From assembly GCF_040954835.1 (NCBI RefSeq), contig NC_090697.1, positions 26,529,001-26,593,000 on the forward strand: DNA of 64,000 nucleotides, in the 5' to 3' direction. Shown piece after piece: positions 11,857 to 25,194 of the stretch. The stretch comes from Lepisosteus oculatus. Lineage: Eukaryota > Chordata > Actinopteri > Semionotiformes > Lepisosteidae. How positions within the stretch are numbered: the first letter of the stretch is position 1; each line of letters opens with the position of its first letter. The notes under the pieces were generated by a model. The model was not told where the DNA came from. It saw only the letters and a program-made list of their open reading frames with translations, and did no database searches. A program made the position numbers and the translations under genes.

Positions 11857-12400
11857 TGGGCACCACATTCCTTTGGGGAAATTATCTGATGCTCTCAGTC
11901 ACCTGACCAGTTACAGGAAGTCAATTGGTCAGCTGACTGATTCAAAAGCAGTTAGCGGAAGCATTTAATGTCAGTGTGGGGGAGTGGATGTTGTTGTCTG
12001 AGGGGGCAGGCGGAGAGCCCCTGTGTGTACTACTTGCTAAGGCAGAAGGACTGACTGAATAGCAAAAGGAGCTTGTGAATGTTGTAAGTCCATTACATTT
12101 TGGAGGTTTTGTTTGGAAGAGTCTGAGGGAGACTTTGTTTGTTTGGAGGCTGGTAAGCAGGGTAAGCAGGCTTGGCCATGATAGAGTGGGACAGATGGGG
12201 AGGAATTCAGATGAAAAAGTCAAAGAAGTGCTCAGGCTTATGTTTTTGTTGTTTGCTGTGGTGTTTCAATTTTCCTTGCACCGTGAAATAAAGGCACTAA
12301 GGTATTTAAAATTACAGCGGGATGATCGGTGTGTCTGTTGGCCTGGATCTGTCTATATATAAAGATCCCCTTATGACACGTTCAAGGGTTTGTCACAACA
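11857..12400 (+). mobile_element. Possible solo LTR
   Basis: It resembles a retrotransposon LTR in layout. A GC-richer block (tcacctgaccagttacagga) is followed by a gttgttgtctgaggg region, an AATAAA at 12286-12291, a short GT-rich R/U5-like part, and a tgtcacaaca end. No target duplication was found and the borders are uncertain. Confidence 0.35.
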
Positions 12401-13224
12401 TTTTTTACAACCTTGGAACTTGTAGGGAACTGCCTGGATCATAACCACAATGCCAGCCAGAAGTCCACATGAAAATGTCTACAATGTCCTTGAAATGATT
12501 GTTCTGCTTCAAGCATATATTGTAAATCTTTGAATGGGCAACTACAACTCATACTGGATATACCCTCCTTTATCTGTATCTATAAAGATAACCTTTTCTA
12601 CAAATGAACTGTAACATTATTATTTCCTCACATCCTGGTGCTGTTCGGCCCCTGAATTTCACGCTGGATTCAATTCTATAATTAAGACACAGACGTTGTT
12701 TTGGTTCTTCTGCTAGTTTTGTAACTTCTACAAAGCCAGCTTCTCCCTGGATTTCTGTGCGATGTACTGTGCTGGTTAACAGACCCCTTGGCGCGTGGAA
12801 ATGTTATTCCTTCTATATTAGCAGTCCAGAACAAATTTTGGGGAGAGTAATGGATTTGGTTTCAAAGGAAAAGTCAGTTGCAAGGAGTGAAAAACAAAAT
12901 AGAATTTTCTAACATTCCATCTCTCCTTATTTGGAAACTCTTTCTCATCCAAGCCATTGTCAGAACATTATCCCTTTTTTCTTAGTTCCAGCATTTTAAT
13001 CAACCCATCTCCTCTAAATATCAATTAATTTTTTTTCTGATACTTTGGTAAATCCTTTGAACAGGCTATCAGCTTTGTTCTCTTCTGCTGAGCTTCATTA
13101 CAGCTCAAATCTCAACAGCCAGCTGTAACAACTGGTTTCTGAAGGATTGCAATCCCCTAAAAAAAGTTTCCTTCAAGTTTCCATAATGAAACTGGAAAAT
13201 GCAAACTTTTCACCTAGAATAGAA

Positions 13225-13320
13225 TAGCAATCATTAGATCAATTAGGTAATAACTGGCAAGAGGTCTAAATGCCCTGAATGGCCTCCTTTACCTTGTAAA
13301 CTTTCTCATGTTCTTATCTC
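13225..13320 (+). mobile_element. LINE 3' tail fragment
   Basis: The block gccctgaatggcctccttta, then ttgtaaactttctcatgttc and ttat, is the terminal motif of the CR1/L2-like family seen elsewhere here. Confidence 0.6.
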
Positions 13321-15829
13321 TTTTGCCCAGGTGACATGAATCATGTGATGAGCTATGCCAATGTCTGCGAGTCCAGAGTCAGAGTTATTCTAGTTTGACG
13401 GAAACCTTGAAAAACATGCTGGCATGCCTGTTTGTAAACTGCATAAACAAGCAAATGTGATTTTTGTTGTTATTGCTATCTAACAGTACTTTAAGATGTA
13501 AACCAGATGGAACTACAGATGTCATCAGTAGCCCTTTCTTATGTATCTAAAATATGAATCTTAATATGGCCAGCTTTTGTAATGTACAGATAAGGTAACC
13601 AAACTGAAGTAAAAACAAAGTTTTACTTGCTACAGTATATAGGTATTGCTTTATTAAAGCAAAGGGACATGGTTATCACTAATAATAAAGACTGACTTCC
13701 TTGTAAATTGAGGTGCTCTCAAGGATTCCATCATTCTGTATGCTGTAGAAATAGCACATAGAGAACGTCATTCAGTGTATTCTGTAATATGCTGTGTAGC
13801 AATAGGAAAACAATCATTTCTCTTTAAATTCATTATCAATCATAACTAATATAGAAGAGCCATTGCACTTCATGTGTTGCCAATATAAATAACTGAGGTC
13901 CTTGTAGGTGAAACAGGGTAACAGGATACAGTCTTAGTAACTGTTCTTACATCTAGCCTGGCAGATGCTTACCCAGGCCAGAGAAACATTATCTGGTCAT
14001 GACCCGTGTTTCCTTATCAACCAGAAACTATTTTTTTTCAAAACATGGAAGGTGAGCTTTTCTTTCTGACATTTTGACAGTCAAGAAAATCCTGAAAGGA
14101 GTTTGGAGCTTTCTTTCAGTTGTAAGTATCCAGCACAAAAGGACACAGAGGTAAAGAATACAACAGAGGTTCCAAAGGTTCCAAGCTAGTGGAAGCAATT
14201 TAATCAATGTGACTTGCCTGATTGTGACTTGCCAGTTGAACCCAAAATCTCACTCAGTCCCTTTCTTAAAGGATCTGACTGTGTTAGCTTCTTCTGGAAT
14301 GGAGAAAGCATGCCATATAATGCAATCTCCTTTGAATTTCATTTGATTTGAAATAGAAATCAAGATTTTAATTGCCATCTTGAAGATGTTAGATAACTAT
14401 ATCTTGTTTTTACAGTTATACAGCATACAAAACCCTCTTCATCTGATCCTGAAGTGCATCCCCCACCTCGAAGACACACATCAGCCATTCTGCACCAGCA
14501 GTCCCACAGCACAGCAGATCAAAGGCCAGAGAGGGAAACTGTTGAACAAATTGAATTTATAATTATGAATGCAATTTAGCCCAGGACCCCATGGTTAACA
14601 CACTATTACAGAACAGTGTCCCCATTTACCATAATGAATCACTGACATGAAATGTCTTGTCCAAAGGTCTTACTTTTCAGCCAACACCACTCACAGCAGA
14701 AACCTGCTTCACTTTCAAAATGGAATGCAATCATCACAGAAGGGTTATCTATTAAATTTGTCCCATGGGAAAACAGTCATGCCAACCCCAGAAGTCAACC
14801 CTTCCTCCCAGAGTGAGGATGGCAGACACAGCTCTGTGTCATTTTCATTTGTGCCAGTGGTCAGCTCCCAATTTTAGGCTGTCCATGCTGTCATCTGGAA
14901 ACTCTGAATGCAGCACCAGCATCTTCTCATGAAAGGAACCTTTTTACATGTGTGTTAACAATTTTAAATACCTTGAAGCAGACATGAAGAGTTGAAAAAG
15001 AGAGTGGGGCACAGCTGCACATTCTGCCAGTGTAGAATGCAGCAATGACTACAACTGGCACATAAGAGGAACGGCAGACAGTGGGAAGTCAAGAGCTCAT
15101 AAAAAAAAATTTTAAACAGTTTTAAACGTTGAAAGGGTTGTTAGTGTGAAAGCATGGGTGGGGAAAGAGAAGATCCGGAGATGCCAGTTGATTCATCAAA
15201 CAAAGAGTCTATGAATCTGGGTAATGAAACTCTGATGCTTCTGCCTTTTTGGAAGATGCCAAAAATCCCGACAGCCTTGTTAATATTAAAAAAATATATA
15301 TTCTGACTTATCTAATCAAGAAACAAGAGCTATAGTTTTATAGTTTTATAGTTATTAAAATAGAGCTACATATAGAACTATTCAATTGTTTTCAGTTTCT
15401 AAACCTTTAGGAAGTTTCCTTTTAGCTACTGAGATTTTTAAGTAACTTCAATTCTGAGCAGAAAAAAAACTTTCAGAGGTTCTCACTGTAGCAACTAGTT
15501 GGTTCAATTAAATATTCACTTAATTAAAGAGCTCAGCTCCAATGAAAACCAGCATGTTTTGTGGGTCCTAAGGGCCAGAACTGGGAACCCCTGCCCTGAA
15601 AAATATGCATGTGAAGATTTCAAGCACCTTAAGCAAACAAAACACAAATCTGCCTGCAGCACCAGTAGCAGATGTGGCTCTTCAATAGCAGGTGTTAATA
15701 CCTGCTTGTACTCCAACAGGTTACTGAAATATTAGTGACATAAAAGAGGCACACTTTGTTTTGACTAAATTAGTCTTATAGAAGCTTATGTACAGTAAGT
15801 GTTTTATGTACACAAACAAGTTTGCAAAT
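13321..15829. other. Non-coding stretch
   Basis: No gene supported. Two open frames at 14380-14562 and 14647-14877 lack motifs, splice context and family resemblance, and I treat them as chance. Confidence 0.45.
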
Positions 15830-16060
15830 TATATCAAACTTGAAGGACTAACAAAGACTATAGGAGGCACAAATACATTTAAAAAAGATTTAGATCAAAT
15901 TTAAAACGGTAAATGACTTGGAATATGCCATATAATGAAGACAAGTGCAGGATATTGCATTTCAAATATAAGTTAAAAATGGAAAATGGGAAACAGAGCT
16001 TGACGAGGATAGTTGCAAAAAAAGATCAAGATTTTTATGTTATAATATTGTTTTCTTAAT
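15830..16060 (+). mobile_element. CR1/L2-like LINE internal fragment
   Basis: Frames read like the reverse-transcriptase region just after the catalytic core (KLEGLTKTIGGTNTFKKDLD). Then tggaatatgccatataatga and aagacaagtgcaggatattg, parallel to 25270-25320. The 3' part is missing. Confidence 0.55.
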
Positions 16061-16465
16061 CTAGACACTGTGAGGAAGCAATATAAAATGCAAAAAGTAT
16101 GTTGGTATATATAGATAAAAGACTATAAATCAAATCTAGATGTAGTTTACATATATATGCATTCTATATATGTTCTATCTATACTGTATACACTGAGAAG
16201 CATACTCTATGTATATCGTCTAGTTATATATACTGGGAGACATTAAAATGCAGCAAATGAGTATTAAAATGATTGTTACATTTTGAATGCCTCTTAGTAA
16301 ACATAAAAGTAGAATATTATGTTAAAATTGTACAATATACCACTAAACCTCATTCAGAGTATAGTCTATAGTTTTCGCCATCACAATACAAAAAATATAT
16401 TGCTGTGTGTGGACTGTTTATTACCTGACCTTCTACCAAAGACCATTGATTATTGTAAATAGCCA

Positions 16466-17012
16466 GCAGCCATATCACCCTACAGCTCACAACTGGCAAC
16501 CCACTGCAGCTCATCAGGTGTGAGCCTGGTCAGTACCTGGATGGGAGACCTCCTGGGAAAAACTAAGGTTGCTGCTGGAAGAGGTGTTAGTGGGGCCAGC
16601 AGGGGGCGCTCACCCTGTGGTCCATGTGAATCCTAATGCCCCAGTATACTGATAGGGACACTATACTGTAAACAGGCGCCATCCTTCAGATGAGACGTAA
16701 AACTGAGGTCCTGACTCTCTGTGGTCATTAAAAATCCCAGGGCGCTTCTCAAAAAGAGTAGGGGTGTAACTCCAGTGTCCTAGTCAAATTTCCCATTGGC
16801 CTTCACCAATCATGGCCTCCTAATAATCCCCATTGATGAATTGGCTTCCTTACTCTTCTCTCCTCCCCACTCTGGCTGCCGTCGCATCATCCAGGTGGTG
16901 CTTCACATTGGTGGTGGTGGAGGGGAGTCCCCATTACTTGTAAAGCGCTTGAGTGTTTACAAGTAATAATTATTATTATGATTTTTGTTGTTGTTGTTAA
17001 TAATAATAATAA
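16466..17012 (+). mobile_element. 5S-rRNA-derived SINE (SINE3-type), near full length
   Basis: The head at 16466-16585 aligns with 5S rRNA: ccatatcaccctacagctca, gagcctggtcagtacctgg, atgggagacctcctggga. The body includes cagatgagacgtaaaactga, ccctacts-like tactcttctctcctccc, and a 3' end gtaaagcgcttgagtg. A TTG/TAA microsatellite tail follows at 16966-17012. It is the best-preserved of three copies. Confidence 0.85.
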
Positions 17013-17726
17013 TAGACACATTGGGCATTAATTACTTAGTTAGTTGGTCAAGCATTTAGGGGACACCTTCTCACATACTATAGGTATGAAGAATGCAATG
17101 TTTGGGTATATAAAGGGTCTTACAGTGTTAGCTGGTGGTTGGGAGTTGGATAGTAGCTTGGGAGGCTGCTTTGTTAACTGCAATGAAGCCTCCAGAACTG
17201 CCCAGTTTTATTCACATTAGGGATTTGTGTTTTCAGAGCCCTGGAGACACCCTAGTTAAGAGTCAGAACTGTCACATGCTGTTCTAGAATAATAACAAGA
17301 TATTTTTCTGAGCTCAAAAGAATGCTCTACAGACAGTCTAAATAGCAGTCTTTAACAGATGAAAACTGTTACAAGTATTCAGCATCATACCTATAGTATG
17401 GTCTCTTTCCTAACCAAGCTGAATCAAAAACCATGTGTACTGTAGTAAGCATTTAAAGAAGTTCAAGTTTTCCTATTGCAAAAATACATGTGAACCATAA
17501 TTATCCTGAAACTAGGAACACGCCTCCCCACTTCTCTCAACGACAGATGCGTTTCTTCTAATCCTTTCTATTAATTTGCAGGCCTTGACTTAACACTTCT
17601 CTTACCTCTCTTGATTTCACAACACCTGAGTGCTGATACTGCTTCTCTTCTGTTCCCGCCTCCTCTCTACTCCCATTTTCTGTTCGCCAAGCTTTATCAG
17701 CTGCAGGTTTTCCTCTATCCCACATG

Positions 17727-17761
17727 CTTGAAGAAGGCTCCACAGCCGAAACATTGTGTCT
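17727..17761 (+). ncRNA. Hammerhead-ribozyme-like motif, probably from a Penelope-like element
   Basis: Core TTGAAGA (17728-17734; consensus CUGANGA with C3 changed) is followed by one extra A. A 4-bp stem II comes next (GGCT 17736-17739 with AGCC 17744-17747), then GAAA (17748-17751). A short stem III (ACA/TGT) and a GTC cleavage triplet follow, ending at 17760. Hammerheads of this small type are known in Penelope-like retroelements. No clear stem I is visible, so activity is unlikely. Confidence 0.45.
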
Positions 17762-17799
17762 CTTTTCTTTCTTACATAGAATAAATCTGTACCTATTCC

Positions 17800-19140
17800 T
17801 GTGGCATTTGAAAAAAAAACAGTAGGCACTGCTTTACACAAAGCATTGTAGGAGTATTAAACAAACTACTCCGTCATGCTACTGAAGCTGATACACTGGC
17901 TTCTTTAAAGAAACTGCTAGAAGAAATCTCTTCTAGCACAATCTCGCTCAATTGCCTTCTAAAAAAAAAGTACTCTATCTGGTCCAAATTACCATTTGTA
18001 AAACCCTTACATGTTCTGAACACTTTGCCATAAGGCATGGTAAAACAACAATACAGAACTACATGTCACAAATTACATAGAAAGGAAATATAGATTATAC
18101 AATGAGACATATCAAAAAGAAAGTTATACAGTTTATCGAAAGTTAATTAACAATATAAAATTATATGTGTCAACACTATTTAAGTTAGCATGTAACAATC
18201 AGGAATCAGAAGCACATGTTCCTTGTGGAAACCCCTAATAAAAGTTTGTCTTCCTTGATGTTGTTTTTCAACAATAATGTGCAAAGCATCTACCACAAAT
18301 GTACAGTTACAGTAGAAGCACACAAATAAATAACATGTTTTATTTATACTAGAGAATCTATGGGTGGAAAGCATCTTTTTAACAGGAACAAACGCATCTT
18401 TCCGAGTGTCTGCTTTTGCTGTGACACAGTGGAGTGGAGAGCTTGAGAGACTTGAATGTGTTGCCACTTCAAGAATACCTCCACCATATGTAGGAGACTG
18501 TATACCATGATGCCCAACTATCTATGCTTAACATGGTGATCGAGAATGCTGCTGGCCCAGGGTTAAGGACTGCACTCCTGGGTCTTTAACCTGGCATCTT
18601 TAGGATGACATAGGTGACTACCAGGATACTGTGCGTACAATGAAGCCATCTAAATTTCATTTAAAAGCCTGATTTAATTACATTAAAATAAATAAAAACC
18701 ATAGATTGCATTACTCGACTTTCTTATTCATCAGCACAAATATCCACTTAGCATGCTGGCCTCTTGCTAAGGCTCATATCTGCATTTGAAAAGCCAAACC
18801 CTCTTTATTTTTATGTTTTGAAAAGCAGTAGAATGTAACGGTGCATTACAGTCAAAATGAAACACAAATGTACAGTATTAACTAAATTACACCCCACAGG
18901 GAATCTTCTTGTACAGCCAAAAAGTGCCAAACGCACAGATATCTCTACAGGTTCCCATTATTGAAATAAAAAAATTTGAAGGGAAACGCAAACCTTTTTG
19001 TCTCACACAAGTGGACAATTCTTCTACGATTTATAGGAAATTCAGCTAATGTTTGCAGCACCATATGAGTCATGCAAGTACTTTGGGTAAATAAGTAACA
19101 TGATCATAGGCCAGGTCTTAAACACCTCTTTCATCGACCT
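17800..19140. other. Non-coding stretch
   Basis: AT-rich DNA. A short LINE-like fragment may lie at 17815-17990 (tactccgtcatgctactgaa, ctggcttctttaaagaaact). Nothing else recognised. Confidence 0.4.
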
Positions 19141-19149
19141 CGACCATCA

Positions 19150-19220
19150 TCGGCACATAAGAACAGCTACAAATGAGAGGCCATTTGGCTCATTAAGCTC
19201 ATTTGGTTCCATTCTTTCAT
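19150..19220 (-). mobile_element. LINE 3' tail fragment
   Basis: cacataagaacagctacaaa and gaggccatttggctcattaa are the reverse complement of the CR1/L2-like terminal motif. Confidence 0.55.
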
Positions 19221-19394
19221 ATTGCCATTGCCAGCACTGGAGGAAACAAGTATTAACTCCCCTTGTAAAATTCTGAGCTGGACTATGTTGAGTAGACAAC
19301 ACCCTAATTTGTATGTCTTTGGGATGGTGGAAGAAACTAGAGCCCCAGGAGAAAATTCAAACTCCAAATTCATTAAGTTGGTGCTGAAACAGCA

Positions 19395-19745
19395 GGAGCA
19401 TGATGACGTAGTGGTCAGCATTGCTGCCTCACACTAGTGGGGCCCTGGGTTCAATTTCTGGGGTGCTATCCACTTGGAGTTAGTATGTTCTCCCTGTGTT
19501 CATGTGTGTTTCCTCCAGGTGCTCCAGTTTACTCCCACCGTCCAAAGACATGCTGGTAGGTTTATTGGGTTGTGGGAAAAAAATGAATCCTGATGTGAAA
19601 GTGTGCGTGTCTGTGTTTGTGTCTGTCTGCCCTGCAATGGACTAGTGTCCAGTCCAGAGTGTGATCTGCATTGCACCCATTGCCTTCTGGTATAGGCTCT
19701 GTCAACCCTGCATTGGATAAAGCAGTTAGAAAATGGATGGATGAA
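19395..19745 (+). mobile_element. tRNA-derived SINE, ATGG-tail family
   Basis: Complete copy. Head gcatgatgacgtagtggtca with ggccctgggttcaatttctg, body gtatgttctccctgtgttca, core ccctgcaatggactagtgtc, and tail aaatggatggatgaataaat. Confidence 0.8.
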
Positions 19746-20944
19746 TAAATAGTAATAAAAAAGACAAAGTGAATTTTCTTATGTCCATGGGAAACACCAG
19801 TTAGATTTCTGAAGTAAAGCAAGCAAGGCAATGAAACGTTTGTATAGCTAATAACTTTCTTGGTGCTTCAGGCTGAAATACAGCTTGTTTCAGCAAGTAC
19901 TCAGCATAGGTGCTAATGACACATAACTACTTGTTTTTTAGAGGAAATGTAAGCAAACAAGCTCTTCCCCTCCAGTATGAAACAACCTGATTTAATAATA
20001 ATATTCAGACTCTGGAACGAGGCAGCCTAACTTTGGTTCTCAAGAGTTGCTGTCCTATAGATTTTATCTCAATCTTTGTCTTCTTAAAAACAATTAGGAT
20101 ATGAAATTATTGTAGGTACTGTACGTTCAGGGTTAGATGGAAAGTTAACCATAAATGTTTTGGCCTCCCTTAAAGAAAGATTTTATGTTGATATTCTAGC
20201 TTAAATGGGATTGTTGTGAAGGACAGCTGCCTGGATATAGGACAAGATAGTTACCTTGTCCCAACAAACCAAGAGGTTGTTCCATTGGCAGCCGAGGGGA
20301 ATGAATCTCAGTGTGTCTCTGTACCTTTTTTCAATTAAAATTAAAGCCATGATATGACAGATATGATCAGATTCAAACACCATCCAATAGCAGCTGCATT
20401 CATATCATAATGCACTGAAATTAATTATAATAACACATAGAGAGTTACATACCATGAACTGGAGCATTTTAGTATTACATGTATTTATTAAAATATGCAA
20501 AAATGCATATGCATGATTAAGGATTTTGAAACAAATAATCACTATAAAATCACACTGTGTCATTCTCTTCCATGACATTAATAAAATACACATTTTCAAA
20601 TGTAAGAAATATAGTCTAAAGGCTATCTTCTTTGCCCTTTACTTTTTCCAGGTGCAATGAAAAAATGGAAGGTTTGGAGTTAGCTGGATAAAAACCAAAG
20701 CTTTTTTACAGTCTGAGAAGCAGTTCTGTCAGTTTTTATTGCAATTGACCTCTTTATTTTGAAATGTATCATTGCAGCATATGCTTCACAAACAGGGGGA
20801 AGTCTTTTGGTGGAGTCATCCAAGGTTTCAGAGCAATGGTTTGTTTAGTACCAAAAAAGAAGAAAGTTCCATACTTGATATTAACAAAGAACTTTGAGAG
20901 GACACCCTGGTTAAAACAGGAGTTGGATTATCCTTTTTTATTGT
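19746..20944. other. Non-coding stretch, nothing recognised
   Basis: AT-rich DNA. No gene, RNA gene or repeat supported. Confidence 0.45.
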
Positions 20945-21161
20945 TATGTACTCTCTTAACACTTCTATCCAAAGCAATCTCATTCTTTCCTGTTCCAAAC
21001 CTTGGAACCTATTTACATAATGATGATTTCTTGAGCATACAGGATAAGGTACATTGCCCAAGGGTGCAGTAGCTGTCCTCCCATCTGGGAATTGAACCCA
21101 CATGCAGGAGTTTAGAGTCAGAGCCAAGCGAACGACTAGAACACTGCCTATTGCTCCATAC
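20945..21161 (-). mobile_element. tRNA-derived SINE
   Basis: On the plus strand: tatccaaagcaatctcattc, cattgcccaagggtgcagta and ctgggaattgaacccaca (reverse B-box), ending at tattgctccata (reverse head). Minus-strand orientation. Confidence 0.65.
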
Positions 21162-21304
21162 AGGATGGTGCCTTAGTACAGTATTTTAATGTTTTTGTTA
21201 TGTACAGTATACAGTATGTCTAAAGTATTTTATATTCTGGCCTGTTTTCTTTCACAGCTTGAATCACGTACCTCTTTTGAGACAATATTTTTTCACCTCT
21301 TTGG

Positions 21305-21445
21305 AGATCTCAGCAGTGTAGAGAAGTGGTCAAGGCACTGGCCTTATAAATATAAAGTACAAGGTTCAAATTCTACATGGAGTGCAGCTGCTGTGTGTTT
21401 AAGTAAAGTCTTATGCTCAGACAGCTTAAGCACAATCCCCCCCAA
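21305..21445 (+). mobile_element. tRNA-derived SINE relic
   Basis: A-box-like tagagaagtggtcaaggcac and B-box-like caaggttcaaattctac are spaced as in a tRNA head, followed by a short body. Confidence 0.5.
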
Positions 21446-21599
21446 TACAACTTTAAGCACAGTAGCCAAATTAATACAATTCTCACTTCTTTTTGTAATA
21501 ACTTAGCAGCAGTGTTTTAGAAACGTAAAGGGTTAGGCCTTTGTCCAAATCAGGTCATTATTAATTAACTGTATCCTCACTTGTAGACAGCTTTCCAGT

Positions 21600-21715
21600 G
21601 AGGGCTGAGTTCAGACCACCAAGCACTTTTCTCCCGAAAGCTGGGTTTAAATCCCAGCCTAAAGAGATGCCTTACTTCTAGTTACCTTACTTCACGTCAG
21701 TCAGATGGCCTTAAT
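21600..21715 (+). mobile_element. tRNA-derived SINE relic
   Basis: B-box-like gctgggtttaaatcccagcc with a weak upstream A-box region. Diverged. Confidence 0.35.
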
Positions 21716-23085
21716 TAACAAGATTATGAGCTGTTTTCCCCTCTGTGCTGATGAGATAAAGAGAAAGAAGGGAGGTAGAAATGGGGATTCTGCTGGAGCT
21801 TTTCAGTGAAAGAAACAGCTCTTGTTTTCCTTTTAGGCTCAGGTGGGAGTAATCCCATTAGGACAGAAATTGCTTCAGAAACTCTCAGTGTTTTCAGCTG
21901 TTGTTGGACCTCTAGTGAGAGGACAGAATGATAGATATGTGTCAAGGGGAAGAACACATGATGAAACTGTTACTTATTGATAGTTTTTTTAATCTTTTAG
22001 GGAGAAAAAAGTGGAAACTCTTGATTGCGGCATTCAGTGGTCATATGAAAAAAAGAAAAAATATGCATAAAATACAAGATTAAGTATGTTTTCTTCATGG
22101 AAACACATGCTATAAAATCTCAATTTAAATATTATTTTTACATATGCCATTTTTTGTTTCATTTAATAAAATTTGAAATGCTTTCACATTTCATTACCAG
22201 ACAAGCATCTGTGTTTTGGCATCTGATGTGCTTCCCAGCGAAAATTGTGCAACACTAATTCGTTACATCATGTCAGATACATAAATAATCAGCCTGCTGT
22301 GAAATTATTTGCTGGAGATTAAAATTGTTGGACAGTCGATGTTACCCTCAAAAATGTGGTAGGCTCTTTATTTGTGAAATGTCAGTTCTTATTCTGTTAC
22401 ATTCATTTAAATCTGCTCTGTGACAAATATGAAACCATTGAAAATAATGTGTGGATGTTTTTACATACTGATTGTTTGGTAGAAATCTATGGGTTTTGAA
22501 TAGTTTACATTTGTTCAATGGTTCAGTGGCACATCTTTTGAGTTATGTCAGTTATATTCACCATCATTTTTTGAAACCATATAATGTTAGAGCGCCCTCA
22601 TGTGGGAACCTGTTGAAGATTCTACCAGATTATGAGAACAGTATTCTAAATTAACTATTGAATTTTAATGTTAGATACTTAAAGAAGTGCATATCCCACA
22701 TCTTGCCTTTGAAAAAAAAAGCTATAATGTATATAACGTAAATAATATTAGTTAAATAAAAGCCTGCATTTAATTGCAAAAACGGTAGGCTTGGTAGGTT
22801 TTCATTTTTTGAGAGGGTGGCTGACTGCTTGTATCAGTTATAGTTCTGATTTTTCTTCCCTTGGAAAAACTGCAGTGCATTGGCCTTTAAGGGGGTCATT
22901 TACATAAGACAAACTACCTTTTGCAGGTAACAGCAAATTGGAAACAACATATATTGAAGTCCCAGCTTGTTTTGTACCCTGCACAAATGGTTGTTTTGAT
23001 TTCCTAGTTTCTTAAATTGAATATTTTCTAGTGGTCCTTTCCTTCCAGATTCCCATCAGATTCCTATCATATTACAGGGCGTTGT
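21716..23085. other. Non-coding stretch, nothing recognised
   Basis: AT-rich DNA. No supported gene, RNA gene or repeat family. Confidence 0.45.
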
Positions 23086-23355
23086 GGGGGCTCTGTGGCT
23101 AAGGATCTGTGCCTGTGGCTGGATGGTTCCCGGTTCGTATCCCGCGGCCAACAGAGGAATCCTACTCCGTTGGGCCCCTGAGCAAGGCCTTTAACCCCAA
23201 CTACTCCAGGGGTGCCGTATAAATGACTGACCCTGCACTCTGATCACAAGCTTCTCTCCATGTCTGTGTGTCTCATGAAGAGCACGCTGGGATATGCAAA
23301 AAGACAAATTCCTAATACAAGAAATTGTATATGGCCAATAAAGTGATCTCTCTCC
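23086..23355 (+). mobile_element. tRNA-derived SINE, second family
   Basis: Head gggctctgtggctaaggatc with B box ggttcgtatcccgcgg. Body cctgagcaaggcctttaacc, then actccaggggtgccgtataa, then gactgaccctgcactctgat. The 3' end is gtatatggccaataaagtga. A minus-strand copy lies at 41972-42228. Confidence 0.8.
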
Positions 23356-25190
23356 CTCTCTTATTCATCTTTCCATCCATAAGGTATGGCTAACTAAGTC
23401 CTGCTTGAGTCCTAAGTCCTGGTTCCCACTAGGTGCCCCCAACCACATCCAACTGCAAACCATTTTAAAATGATTGTGTTAAGGACAAACATTTAGTGTA
23501 GTGTTTTCTGGAACCCAGACAAATAACATAAATATATCTCTTCAATGTCACTTTCTTCTGCCAAACTACCATAAGGGGTATATAATTAAACACTACCTCT
23601 GCCAACAGGTTTTACCTGATTAAGATAATTAATTTTGGCCTGTTCATATTTTAAAGTGGTACAGAAATGTTGAACAGATAAAGAAATCACATATGCCCAA
23701 ACACAATTAGAAGGTTTACATGAAAGCCTTGTAATAACTTGTTAGTTATTTTGTATTGACAATTATATAAATATTATTTTATCTCATTTTTGCTCATTGT
23801 GTCAAAGCACACCAAGTTAAAAAACCAATCGACCGTCAGCCTTTCTAAGATTGTGCAGGAGTCCTTTTCAGCCTAATGCTTCTGTGTGCACTTGTGTCTC
23901 TTATAAGCAGTTTTGAAGTTAAGGCTTCTTAACTTCTTAACTGAAAGCAAATGGTCTATACTGGGATAGCTGGATGTAAATAATATGTACATTCAAAATC
24001 AGAAGATGACTCTCTAATTAATAAGTTCATAGCCATACAACTTGGCTACAAGAAACTGTCTTTATTATTCCTTTTTCCCTTATGTCATGTTTTTGCTCGT
24101 CCTCTTATGAAAATCCTAAAAGAACTATTAGCTGGAGGACTTACCCTTTCTTTATTGATTGACAGACTCCACTATGACTAGACTCTTATCTTGTTCAAAA
24201 CAAGACATTAACATTTCATAGACTTTTAAAGGGTAGCCAGTATTTGACAGCTCATTTAATCCACAGTAGCAATGCAAGGAAAGATTATCCAAGCAAATTA
24301 CAATATACACAGAAAAAAAGTGCAGTAATAAAAGCTATTCTCTCCAGAAAATAAGCAAAAAAAACTGTACATTGTCTAGAATATTAAATGATTAAGTCAG
24401 TTGTGAGTCAAACAACAAGCATACTAAAGACTGATCTCTGAATCTTTTCTTCTGCATTGTTCACTATCTAGTTATTGATTGTAATCAATCGATAAAAAAA
24501 ATCTGTTGTTTTCAATCGTGTGAATTCTCAAGAAACTTTACGTAAATGATACATACTGTATAAAAAGCATAGTGAACAAAAGTACTTCTATATGTGAAAT
24601 TAAATGGAATAAATTATTAATTGAAGGCTATTAAAAACAAATACATTTAAGGTGAAATTTAAAAACATCAACAGAAGCTGTGTTTTAACATGGTCAGGAA
24701 TGGTAAACCAAATACGAGGGGCTGTTGCTGAAAAGGCTCAGTCCCCTAACATACTATGTGAAGTCCCTGAAATGTTGAGAACCCTAAAACCATTTGGACA
24801 AAGTGAACAAACTGAAACATGCAGGGACAGTAAAAGTACACAGGAGACTGACAATGCAATGCCTGTAAAACTTTTTATGCATTAATGAATACAACAGGTA
24901 ATTAGGCAATTGATTGGTGGACATGCAGAGAGATCATATAGTTTGTGTAATATATAATCTTATACTATATATGATTTAAGTTGCAACCTTTTTTGTATAG
25001 TCAGCTTTACTTTATGGTCATGTTCAGTTCTGATCATGTTTACTTTTTATTAAAATGTACAAAATCTGTAGAAATGTGTCAATTAACCTGTTTGGTTTAA
25101 GATTATAAGAGGCACATTATCTTATAATACAGAAAGGGGGGCTTTTAAAGCCCGAATCAAGTACAGACCACTTACAAGGCCACTTAATAT
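23356..25190. other. Non-coding stretch, nothing recognised
   Basis: AT-rich DNA. The open frame at 24652-24885 shows no known motif. Confidence 0.45.
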
Positions 25191-25194
25191 CTCA

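Noticed and set aside
14380..14877. Two consecutive plus-strand open frames, considered as a small gene
   Set aside because: No motif, no coding-like splice context and no family resemblance.
16466..16585. A functional 5S rRNA gene
   Set aside because: Too diverged from 5S rRNA and continuous with a SINE body that recurs at two other loci.
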